This document shows positions 1 to 5,920 of a stretch of 8,304 nt of DNA, in pieces. The stretch's first letter is position 1. Each line of letters begins with the position of its first letter. The translations under genes and the position numbers were made by a program. Below the pieces are notes generated by a model that worked only from the letters and a program-made list of their open reading frames with translations, searched no databases and was not told the DNA's origin. Source of the DNA: Chitinophagaceae bacterium (GTDB lineage: Bacteria; Bacteroidota; Bacteroidia; Chitinophagales; Chitinophagaceae); NCBI GenBank assembly GCA_016786525.1, contig JAEUVW010000306.1, forward strand, positions 1 through 8,304. The letters run 5' to 3'.

Positions 1-1778
1 AAAAGGAAGCGGAAAATCTTGCCGAGATCAGGAAGCAGGTTCGTGCTGCCGGCTTCAATACACCCCTGGTAGCCGACATCCACTTTACGCCGAATGCTGC
101 CGAAGTAGCTGCCCGTATTGTAGAGAAAGTGAGGGTGAACCCCGGCAACTATGTAGACAAAAAGAAGTTTGATTTCATCAATTATACAGATGCGGAATAC
201 CATGCCGAAATAGAGCGTATCCGGGAGCGGTTTACCCCCCTGGTCCGTATCTGCAAAGAGTATGGGACAGCGATGCGCATCGGTACCAACCATGGCTCAC
301 TCAGCGACAGGATCATGAGCCGCTACGGCGATTCCCCGATCGGCATGGTAGAAAGTGCCCTGGAATTCCTGCGTATTGCCCGCGACGAAAATTACCACCA
401 GATCGTGCTCAGCATGAAGAGCAGCAACCCACAGGTAATGGTGCAGGCTTACCGCCTGCTCGTTCAAAAGATGGACGAAGAATTCGGCGAATGCTATCCG
501 CTGCATCTGGGGGTTACAGAAGCAGGCGACGGCGAAGACGGCCGGATCAAGAGTGCAGTAGGTATCGGCACCTTACTGGAAGACGGTATTGGCGATACCA
601 TCAGGGTATCCCTGACCGAAGACCCCGAATTTGAAATTCCTGTTTGCCGCGACCTGGTGCAGAAATATGAGAGCACCGCAGCAGCAAGCAGCGTTGCTCC
701 CGTGCAGGCTTTGCCTTACGATCCTTTTGCCTACCGTCGCCGGAAGACATTTGCCGTGCAGAATATCGGCGCAGCACAGGTGCCGGTAGTGATTGCCGAT
801 CTCAGCAAAGAAGGCCGCATTAGCCCCCGCACACTCGAAAGCGTAGGCTATCATTATGACGAAGCCACAGACAAGTGGAATATCGGCGATCAGGCGGCAG
901 ACTATATCTTCACCGGTACCCAGATACCGGAGTTTGCATTGCCCGGTACCCTGCGGGTATTGGTGTATGCCACGGCCTATACTACCGCCGTGGACCGGCA
1001 AAAGGTAATGCCCCTGTTCGCTATCAGCGAATATACAGGCGCAGCAGACAAAAGTCCCTTGATGAATTTCGTGATGCTCGATTGTTACAGCGATGACCAT
1101 ACTGCGGCACAACTGGAACAGCTGCAGCGTATCGGTCCGGATGTCGTGCTTTGCCTGAGCAGTACCAACGAAAATACAATGCAGAGCGTACGCAGAATGT
1201 TCATAGCGCTGATGGAACGGAAAATAGAAAACCCTGTGGTGATCATCAGCGACAGCAGTGGACATACGCCTGATGAGCACCTGGTAAAGCTGGCCACCGA
1301 TACCGGAGCTTTATTGCTGGACGGTATGGGCGATGGTATCTGCCTGGGTTACAGTGCTTCAGCTACTATGGACAATGTGCAGACCAAAGGCCGTACTTAC
1401 CTGCCGGTAAAGGACATCAGCCAGTTTACCAACAATACGGCTTTTTCGATCTTGCAGGCCACCCGTACCCGCATCAGCAAGACGGAATACATCTCCTGTC
1501 CCAGTTGTGGGCGTACCTTGTTTGACCTTCAGGAAACTACGGCTAAGATCCGTGAAGCTACCCACCACCTGAAAGGGGTGAAGATTGCCATTATGGGCTG
1601 CATCGTGAACGGGCCGGGCGAAATGGCCGATGCCGACTTCGGATACGTAGGCAGCGGGGTAGGGAAGATTACCCTGTATAAAAACAAGGATGTAGTGAAG
1701 AAGAATGTGCCCAGCGATATCGCTGTAGATGAACTGATCCAGTTGCTGAAGGATAACGGGGCCTGGGTAGACCGCTAG
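1..1778 (+). CDS. ispG: 4-hydroxy-3-methylbut-2-enyl diphosphate synthase (IspG/GcpE), long three-domain form, 5' end missing
   Basis: The enzyme makes HMBPP from the cyclic diphosphate MEcPP in the non-mevalonate isoprenoid pathway, in the cytoplasm, using a [4Fe-4S] cluster. The reading frame is open from base 3, so the gene enters from the left; 591 residues are visible and about 70-75 N-terminal residues are probably missing. The first visible part carries TIM-barrel signatures (PLVADIHF, VEKVRVNPGNY, GTNHGSLSDR). Roughly residues 230-480 form the extra central domain known from Bacteroidota, Chlamydia and plant enzymes but absent from the E. coli type. The C-terminal domain holds the cluster ligands: CPSCGRT (Cys 499 and 502 of the visible part), then MGCIVNGPGE (Cys 533 and Glu 540). 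The GTG at 129 is internal and not the start. All key residues are present, so the enzyme should be active. A 194-bp gap separates it from the next gene. Confidence 0.97.
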   Translation, partial: KEAENLAEIRKQVRAAGFNTPLVADIHFTPNAAEVAARIVEKVRVNPGNYVDKKKFDFINYTDAEYHAEIERIRERFTPLVRICKEYGTAMRIGTNHGSLSDRIMSRYGDSPIGMVESALEFLRIARDENYHQIVLSMKSSNPQVMVQAYRLLVQKMDEEFGECYPLHLGVTEAGDGEDGRIKSAVGIGTLLEDGIGDTIRVSLTEDPEFEIPVCRDLVQKYESTAAASSVAPVQALPYDPFAYRRRKTFAVQNIGAAQVPVVIADLSKEGRISPRTLESVGYHYDEATDKWNIGDQAADYIFTGTQIPEFALPGTLRVLVYATAYTTAVDRQKVMPLFAISEYTGAADKSPLMNFVMLDCYSDDHTAAQLEQLQRIGPDVVLCLSSTNENTMQSVRRMFIALMERKIENPVVIISDSSGHTPDEHLVKLATDTGALLLDGMGDGICLGYSASATMDNVQTKGRTYLPVKDISQFTNNTAFSILQATRTRISKTEYISCPSCGRTLFDLQETTAKIREATHHLKGVKIAIMGCIVNGPGEMADADFGYVGSGVGKITLYKNKDVVKKNVPSDIAVDELIQLLKDNGAWVDR

Positions 1779-1785
1779 GGATTGC

Positions 1786-1820
1786 TGATTTCAGATTGTT
1801 TGATTTGTGATTTCAGGTTG
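1786..1820. repeat. Pair of 13-bp near-identical direct repeats downstream of ispG
   Basis: TGATTTCAGATTG at 1786-1798 and TGATTTCAGGTTG at 1808-1820 differ at one base and are 22 bp apart, with TTTGATTTG between them. They begin eight bases after the ispG stop. Short TTTCAG-type repeats are common in Bacteroidota intergenic DNA, as far as I recall. No function is evident, and no T-tailed hairpin terminator for ispG is visible here. Confidence 0.5.
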
Positions 1821-1847
1821 TTGCGCTAAAATGGTTTTCTTTCCACG

Positions 1848-1870
1848 TTAAGGCCAAATTTACCTTAAGG
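1848..1870. repeat. Small inverted repeat with TTAAGG / CCTTAA arms
   Basis: TTAAGG (1848-1853) and CCTTAA (1863-1868) can pair over a 9-nt loop, and the right arm is itself the palindrome CCTTAAGG (1863-1870). No T-run follows, so it is a poor intrinsic terminator. A related word, TTAAGGGCCATTAAGG, forms one arm of the terminator near 4861. The two may be members of one dispersed intergenic element, which is a guess. Confidence 0.35.
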
Positions 1871-1899
1871 ATATCGTGAAGCGGCTTTGTATCTTTTCC

Positions 1900-1915
1900 C
1901 TCTGTGTGCTCTGTG
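1900..1915. repeat. Tandem CTCTGTG words (9-bp period)
   Basis: CTCTGTG occurs at 1900-1906 and 1909-1915, separated by TG. Similar CTCTGTG-rich stretches are scattered in intergenic regions of several environmental bacterial groups, as far as I recall, and may be decayed members of a dispersed repeat. No coding potential was seen around it. Confidence 0.35.
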
Positions 1916-1923
1916 AGTAATAG

Positions 1924-1954
1924 TTGCCCGGGTCATTCGAAATCAGTATCTTGG
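1924..1954 (+). promoter_or_regulatory. Possible Bacteroidota-type promoter for the GRFCxxC-protein gene
   Basis: TTGC at 1924-1927, a 19-bp spacer, and TATCTTGG at 1947-1954 resemble the Bacteroidota consensus TTTG-N19-21-TAnnTTTG, with a mismatch in each box. Transcription would begin near 1961 and leave a leader of about a dozen bases before the GTG at 1973. The match is weak and was found by eye. Confidence 0.25.
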
Positions 1955-1972
1955 GGTTTTTAAGATCCCGCA

Positions 1973-2560
1973 GTGAAAAAGCCAGCGCCACTTGTGCTCT
2001 CCATTCCGCAACCCTGCTCACAAAGCTGGGACGAAATGGCTGTTTCCGGCTCCGGGCGCTTTTGTATCCATTGCCGGCATACGCTCACCGACATTAGCGG
2101 GATGAGCGATAGTGCTGTTTATCGATTAGCGCAAGAGGGAAATCTTCGCTGTATCCGTGTGCTTTCATCCCAACTCAACAGAAATATTTCTTTTCCCCCG
2201 CAAAAACCAACTCATTTGTACAGAGTTGCGGTTGCATTGGGCTTAACGATTATGATGGCTGGTGGTGCAGAAACATATGCACATCCCAAAGCTCCTTTGA
2301 CAGAACAGAACCTCCTTTCTTATGTGAAGGATTCAGTCTCAAAAAACACTCGTGGTGAAGATAGCATAACCCTGAGCGGAATAGTGGTAGATGAACTGCG
2401 CCAGCCATTTGCCGGAGTGATTGTGAAACTCACGCAAGGCGGATTAATAAAGAACGGAACTGTAGCTGAAGATGATGGGACGTTTAGCCTTACGGCAAAA
2501 AGAGGAGATTATGAGCTTGAGTTTTGCGCTGCGTCCTATAAAACCGAAAGACTTTTTTAG
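1973..2560 (+). CDS. Bacteroidota GRFCxxC-motif membrane protein with carboxypeptidase-regulatory-like domain, probably frameshifted at the 3' end
   Basis: This 195-residue protein starts at a GTG; an in-frame stop at 1961-1963 leaves no earlier start, and MKKP fits the family. Residues 11-36 carry a Cys-Trp-Met-GRFCxxC signature (Cys15, Trp19, Cys31, Cys34), with a further Cys60 and a QLNR motif at 67-70. This N-terminal module recurs in Bacteroidota proteins of unknown role; the CxxC pair suggests metal binding, which is unproven. A hydrophobic stretch at about 82-98 could span the membrane. Residues 132-195 (ITLSGIVVDE, EDDGTFSLTA, GDYELEF) match a carboxypeptidase-regulatory-like beta-sandwich, which would then be periplasmic. 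The protein ends in RLF at a TAG just after a run of six T, before the last strands of that fold, and sensible sequence continues in the -1 frame. The function is unknown to me. Confidence 0.8.
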   Translation: MKKPAPLVLSIPQPCSQSWDEMAVSGSGRFCIHCRHTLTDISGMSDSAVYRLAQEGNLRCIRVLSSQLNRNISFPPQKPTHLYRVAVALGLTIMMAGGAETYAHPKAPLTEQNLLSYVKDSVSKNTRGEDSITLSGIVVDELRQPFAGVIVKLTQGGLIKNGTVAEDDGTFSLTAKRGDYELEFCAASYKTERLF

Positions 2561-2718
2561 ATAAAAATTCAATAGGAGAGAATATGCCTATTAGAATGGA
2601 ATTGAGTATTTCAGAACTGCAAGGACTATTAATGATCACAGTCCCCTTAGAAAAAAGAAATGAACATGCAGGCAAAACAACAATAGAAGAAGAAGAACTC
2701 AGACGCATGGGTTATTAA
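2557..2718 (+). pseudogene. Out-of-frame C-terminal continuation of the carboxypeptidase-regulatory-like domain
   Basis: Reading one base back after the T-run (2553-2558) gives 53 more codons up to a TAA at 2716-2718, for a joined protein of about 248 residues. The text (DKNSIGENMPIRMELS, then ISELQGLLMI, ending RRMGY) looks like the closing strands of a carboxypeptidase-regulatory-like module, where a polar turn precedes an alternating hydrophobic strand. The shift could be a real indel, a sequencing or assembly error, or slippage at TTTTTT followed by a stop. Alternatively an ATG at 2584, with AGGAG five bases upstream, could give a separate 44-residue peptide, but such sites are little used in Bacteroidota. 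Composition is AT-rich: 41 of 120 bases at 2581-2700 are G or C. Confidence 0.55.
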
Positions 2719-2754
2719 ATAAATCAACGACAAAAAATACTACGATAAAACACA

Positions 2755-3447
2755 ATGAAAAAGATCACTTTATCCTTTCTGGTTCTTGCATTGAGCAGCA
2801 GCCTGTCCTTTGCCGAACGCACGAAGATCGCCATCACTACCGAATACGGCCGCATCGTTATGGAGCTGTATGATGAGACGCCCAAGCACCGGGACAACAT
2901 GATCAAACTGACGAATGAGCATTTCTTCGACAGCACCTTGTTTCATCGCGTCATTCCCAGTTTTGTGATCCAGGGCGGAGATCCTACCTCGAAAACGGCA
3001 GCAGCCGGGGCCATGCTCGGCAGCGGAGAGACCGGTTACCGCGTCGATGCCGAGATCAACGATTCGGCCTATCATAAATATGGAGCCCTGGGTATGGCCA
3101 GGGATGGCAACCCGCAAAAAGCGTCATCTGGTTGCCAGTTCTATATTGTGACCGGTAAAAAATACTCCGAAGACGAGTTGGCCGGCCTGGAGCAGCGCAT
3201 GGGTAAAAAATTTCCCGAATCGCACCGGGAAGTGTACAAAACCAAAGGGGGCACACCGATGCTGGATGGCGGCTATACAGTCTATGGGGAAGTAGTGGAG
3301 GGTATGGACATTGTAGAAAAAATCTCCCTGGAGCCCCGCGACCAGATGGACCGCCCGAATAAAGACATCCGTATGCTGAAAGTAGAAGTATTGGGTGCGA
3401 AAAAAGAAGGCAAAAAGAAGAAGAAAAAAAAGAAGGATAACGAATAA
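2755..3447 (+). CDS. Exported cyclophilin-type peptidyl-prolyl cis-trans isomerase with polylysine tail
   Basis: It catalyses cis-trans isomerisation of peptide bonds before proline, probably in the periplasm. Residues 1-20 form a signal peptide (Lys-Lys, a hydrophobic core, then SFA with likely cleavage before Glu21); there is no lipobox cysteine. The cyclophilin fold follows: FHRVIPSFVIQGGD at 63-76 supplies the catalytic Arg65 and the pocket residues Phe70 and Gln73, GMAR lies at 113-116, SSGCQFYI at 124-131 and TVYGEVVEGMDIV at 175-187. A charged helical insertion at about 137-168 (SEDELAGLEQRMGKK) is larger than in the small E. coli enzymes. The last 15 residues are extremely basic, with eight consecutive lysines at 220-227. 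The start is supported by the signal peptide and by an A-rich leader without a Shine-Dalgarno site. It opens a run of three genes, with only 11 bp before the next. Confidence 0.93.
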   Translation: MKKITLSFLVLALSSSLSFAERTKIAITTEYGRIVMELYDETPKHRDNMIKLTNEHFFDSTLFHRVIPSFVIQGGDPTSKTAAAGAMLGSGETGYRVDAEINDSAYHKYGALGMARDGNPQKASSGCQFYIVTGKKYSEDELAGLEQRMGKKFPESHREVYKTKGGTPMLDGGYTVYGEVVEGMDIVEKISLEPRDQMDRPNKDIRMLKVEVLGAKKEGKKKKKKKKDNE

Positions 3448-3458
3448 AGACCCTCAGT

Positions 3459-4154
3459 ATGCAGGATATCATTTTACTTCATGGTGCCATAGGGGCAGCC
3501 GACCAATTGCAGCCGCTGGCTCAGGCACTCTCTGCAAGAGGGTTTAAAGTGCATACCCTCAGTTTTTCCGGGCATGGCGGTGAGCCTTTCCAGGAACTAT
3601 TTGGCATCGAGCAGTTTGCTGCGGAACTGTATCAATACATCATAGAAAAGAACCTGGAACATCCTCACCTGTTCGGATACAGCATGGGAGGCTATGTTGG
3701 CCTGTATCTGGCAGCGCAGAAAGAGCAGCTGCTGGGCAAAGTAGCCACCCTGGCCACTAAGTTTGACTGGACACCCGAAGGTGCAAGAAAAGAGAGCGCT
3801 ATGCTGGACCCTGATACCCTGCAGCAAAAGGTACCACAATTTGCCCAGGCGCTGCAACAGCGGCATGGACAAAGCCAGTGGGAGGCATTGCTGGCCAGAA
3901 CGGCTGATATGATGCATACCATGGGCGCGCGTCCTCCCCTGGACGAGGCTGCCTGTGCCGCTATCCAACTGCCGGTTCTCCTGGGTATCGGTGATCAGGA
4001 CAGCATGGTCAGCGTAGCGGAAACACGGGCCGTATTGGCGCAATTGCCCAAAGCAAATATGTATATGCTGCCGGCTACCAAACATCCTTTGGAGACCGTA
4101 CCGGCAGAGCTGCTGGCAACGATACTGGCTCATTTTTACCAGGTAAACCAATGA
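3459..4154 (+). CDS. Alpha/beta hydrolase fold protein
   Basis: This 231-residue cytoplasmic protein has no signal peptide. It shows the alpha/beta hydrolase landmarks in order: ILLHGAIG at 5-12 (oxyanion-hole HG), SFSGHGG at 35-41, the nucleophile elbow GYSMGG at 73-78 with Ser75, a lid-like helical region at about 105-165, GIGDQDSMV at 176-184 with Asp181 (or Asp179) as the likely acid, and TKHPLE at 207-212 with His209. The triad is complete, so an active esterase or related hydrolase is expected. The substrate cannot be read from the sequence. It resembles the broad lipase/MenH-like group of small hydrolases, but no menaquinone genes lie nearby. The start is 11 bp after the cyclophilin gene, and an in-frame stop at 3438-3440 limits upstream starts. 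Its TGA overlaps the next start (ATGA), suggesting coupled translation. Confidence 0.92.
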   Translation: MQDIILLHGAIGAADQLQPLAQALSARGFKVHTLSFSGHGGEPFQELFGIEQFAAELYQYIIEKNLEHPHLFGYSMGGYVGLYLAAQKEQLLGKVATLATKFDWTPEGARKESAMLDPDTLQQKVPQFAQALQQRHGQSQWEALLARTADMMHTMGARPPLDEAACAAIQLPVLLGIGDQDSMVSVAETRAVLAQLPKANMYMLPATKHPLETVPAELLATILAHFYQVNQ

Positions 4155-4795
4155 TGATGCTTGCAAAAAAATTAAGGATTACTCCCGGTACACTGATCAC
4201 GGCCGTACAGGCCCCGGACAATTATGAGGATTTGCTGGGACAGCTGCCGGAGCAGGTGTCTATACGGTACCGCCTGCAGCAAAACAGCAGCTTTGTGCAG
4301 TGGTTTGTCAGCAATAAGGCTGAGCTGGAAACCGGCCTTCAACGGGTACTCAGGGCATTGGCCCCGGGGGCGTTGCTTTGGATCATTTACCCGAAACAAA
4401 GTTCCGGCTGGCAAACCGACCTCACCAGGGACAAGGGTTGGGAGTGCCTGGAAGGCCTGGAAATGGAATGGCTTTCCCTGGTTTCCTTTTCCGATGAATG
4501 GAGCGCCTTCCTGATGCGGAACAGCCCTCCAAAGAAAAAGCCACAGCCCAAAGCAGATCATGCAGCCTCTTATTATGACGCCACGGCCAAAACGGTACTT
4601 GTGCCCGAAGATCTTGCTGAGGCTTTCCGGGATGAACAGGAAGCTAAAGCTGTTTTTGAGGCCTATGCCTATTCGCACCGAAAGGAGTATGTCGTCTGGA
4701 TTGTTTCGGCGAAACGACCGGAGACCAGGGCTTCCCGTGTGGTCAAAACCATTGAAATGCTGCTTGCCGGAAAGAAAAACCCGGCGGATAAATAA
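4151..4795 (+). CDS. Two-domain protein: DUF3052-like N-terminus and YdeI/OmpD-associated C-terminus
   Basis: The 214-residue product appears soluble. Residues 1-125 (LRITPGTLITAVQAP near 8-22, a WFVSNKAELE segment at 51-60, APGALLWIIYPKQSSGW at 71-87) resemble the small DUF3052-type domain, in which a hydrophobic strand precedes a PK motif; this is recognised by pattern and is less certain. A Lys/Pro-rich linker lies at 126-136. Residues 140-210 match the YdeI/OmpD-associated (OmdA, 'bacteriocin-protection') family: VPEDLAEAFRDEQEAKAVFE, then SHRKEYVVWIVSAKRPETRASR and a final EMLLAGKK. The biochemical role of that family is poorly defined, and the 'bacteriocin protection' label should not be read as a demonstrated activity here. 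The start at 4151 overlaps the hydrolase stop by four bases; the in-frame ATG at 4154 is an alternative. The terminator at 4863-4906 follows. Confidence 0.87.
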   Translation: MMMLAKKLRITPGTLITAVQAPDNYEDLLGQLPEQVSIRYRLQQNSSFVQWFVSNKAELETGLQRVLRALAPGALLWIIYPKQSSGWQTDLTRDKGWECLEGLEMEWLSLVSFSDEWSAFLMRNSPPKKKPQPKADHAASYYDATAKTVLVPEDLAEAFRDEQEAKAVFEAYAYSHRKEYVVWIVSAKRPETRASRVVKTIEMLLAGKKNPADK

Positions 4796-4862
4796 GCTGG
4801 TATTGATTGACACAATAAGAGTAAAAACCTTAGCCGACTGCTATTTATTATTTCAAATCATT

Positions 4863-4906
4863 AAGGGCCATTAAGGAAATCATCCTTAATGGCCCTTGGT
4901 TTTTTT
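4863..4906 (+). terminator. Intrinsic terminator with a perfect 15-bp stem
   Basis: Arm AAGGGCCATTAAGGA (4863-4877) pairs without mismatch with TCCTTAATGGCCCTT (4883-4897) around a 5-nt AATCA loop. GG and then seven T (4900-4906) follow. This is a strong rho-independent terminator for the plus-strand run ending at 4795. It lies 12-55 bp beyond the stop of the converging lpxD-like gene, so its hairpin may also end that transcript, although no T-run follows on the minus strand. Confidence 0.9.
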
Positions 4907-4917
4907 GTGTCGCATTT

Positions 4918-5868
4918 TTATTTTGTATCCCGGTTCAGGCGTTTCCAGATTTCCGGTATTTGCTTGACCCAGAAGAGTTCTTTCATTTTGTCTTTTGCGG
5001 GTGCAGCCGGGCTGCCGAAATAAGCCTGTCCGCCTTCTATACTGGAGGGTACGCCGCTCTGCGCATTCACAACAGCTCCCTTGCCGATCACCAGGTCTTT
5101 GCTGACGCCCACTTGCCCCCAAAGGATCACTTCATCTTCAATAATGGCTTTGCCGCCAATCCCTACCTGTGCGGCAAACAAACAGTTCCGGCCGATTACG
5201 GCACCGTGGCCGATATGGATATGATTGTCCAGCTTGGTACCCTCTCCCACAATCGTATCGCCACTCACGCCCTTGTCTATCGTGCAACAGGCGCCGATCT
5301 CCACATCGTTGCCGATAATGACCCTGCCGCAGCTCTCCAGTTTGTCATACTGGATGGAACGTTCTTTCCGGCGTTTGAAATAAAAGGCATCTGCACCCAG
5401 CACAGATCCTGCATGAATAATGGTATTGTCGCCGATGATCGTATGGTCATAGATCGTTACATTCGGATGGATCAGGCAGTTTTTGCCGATCTGCACATGG
5501 TTGCCGATAAAGACACCCGGCTGCAGCTGCGTGCCTTCGCCGATCTGCGCACTGTCGCTGATCATTTGCCGCGCCGGTTCAAAAGGCCGGAAATGCTTGA
5601 CGATCTTTACATAAGCCGAAAAAGGGTCGTCCAGTACCAGCAGCGTTTTGCCTTCGGGACAGGCTACTTCCTTGTTGATGATGATAACGGTGGCCGGTGA
5701 ATACAGGCATTTGTCGTAGTATTTTTCAAAGTCGACAAAAGAAATGTCACCAGGGCTTACCTTATGGATCTCATTGATGCCGGTGCATAACTGGTTTGTA
5801 TCGCCAATCATCCTCGCGCCGGTAAATTCGGCTATCCACTGCACTGAAACAGGTTGGTCAAATCGCAT
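4918..5868 (-). CDS. lpxD: LpxD-like UDP-3-O-acylglucosamine N-acyltransferase
   Basis: LpxD adds a 3-hydroxyacyl chain from acyl-ACP to the 2-amino group of UDP-3-O-acyl-glucosamine in lipid A synthesis. The 316-residue call starts at the ATG on 5868 (MRFDQPVSVQWIAEFTG); an ATG at 5943 would add 25 residues lacking family likeness and would run into the divergent gene. Residues 1-95 are the N-terminal uridine-binding type domain (SPGDISFVDFEKYY, LLVLDDPFSAYVKIV). About 105-285 are hexapeptide repeats of a left-handed beta helix, and a helical tail with IPEIWKRLN closes it, as in LpxD. LDNHIHIGHGAVIG contains His221, which aligns with the catalytic histidine (E. coli His239). The second conserved histidine (E. 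coli His276) appears to be Asp258. At 316 residues it is slightly shorter than typical LpxD and stands outside an lpxA/lpxC/fabZ cluster. It may be a second paralogue, so the gene symbol is tentative. Confidence 0.82.
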   Translation of the reverse strand: MRFDQPVSVQWIAEFTGARMIGDTNQLCTGINEIHKVSPGDISFVDFEKYYDKCLYSPATVIIINKEVACPEGKTLLVLDDPFSAYVKIVKHFRPFEPARQMISDSAQIGEGTQLQPGVFIGNHVQIGKNCLIHPNVTIYDHTIIGDNTIIHAGSVLGADAFYFKRRKERSIQYDKLESCGRVIIGNDVEIGACCTIDKGVSGDTIVGEGTKLDNHIHIGHGAVIGRNCLFAAQVGIGGKAIIEDEVILWGQVGVSKDLVIGKGAVVNAQSGVPSSIEGGQAYFGSPAAPAKDKMKELFWVKQIPEIWKRLNRDTK

Positions 5869-5884
5869 TTGTGCTTTATTTTCG
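5854..5884 (+). promoter_or_regulatory. Possible promoter of the aminotransferase gene
   Basis: TTGG (5854-5857), a 19-bp spacer and TATTTTCG (5877-5884) resemble TTTG-N19-21-TAnnTTTG with mismatches. It overlaps the start of the minus-strand lpxD-like gene and would place transcription start near 5891, giving a leader of about 30 bases. Weak support, read by eye only. Confidence 0.25.
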
Positions 5885-5885
5885 G

Positions 5886-5893
5886 CAAAAATA
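5886..5893 (-). promoter_or_regulatory. Possible -7 element of the lpxD-like gene
   Basis: On the minus strand this reads TATTTTTG, a full match to the Bacteroidota -7 consensus TAnnTTTG, about 18 bases before the ATG at 5868. No TTTG is found at the usual 19-21 bp spacing upstream; the nearest is 12 bp away. It lies within the inverted repeat TTATTTT-N5-AAAATAA (5876-5894), shared with the divergent promoter region. Confidence 0.35.
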
Positions 5894-5920
5894 AGCGCAA
5901 AGCCCCAAACCATCTGCGAT

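Noticed and set aside
573..1280. A 235-codon open frame on the minus strand inside ispG
   Set aside because: It is antisense to the well-supported ispG, its translation is rich in Cys and His without family likeness, and it has no promoter or context.
3396..3440. Programmed -1 frameshift at the A-rich lysine codons of the cyclophilin gene
   Set aside because: The -1 frame meets TAA at 3438-3440 within a few codons, so it gives neither fusion to the hydrolase nor a meaningful product.
4172..4813. Minus-strand open frame opposite the YdeI-type gene
   Set aside because: It is antisense to a gene with a clear family match and carries no motif of its own.
4960..5700. A 246-codon open frame on the plus strand opposite the lpxD-like gene
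   Set aside because: The opposite strand encodes clear LpxD hexapeptide repeats; the regular repeats keep the antisense frame open by composition.
5744..5920. An upstream ATG that would extend the aminotransferase by 59 residues
   Set aside because: The extension reads antisense through lpxD and has no similarity to class IV aminotransferases, which begin near WCNLNG; the ATG at 5921 fits.
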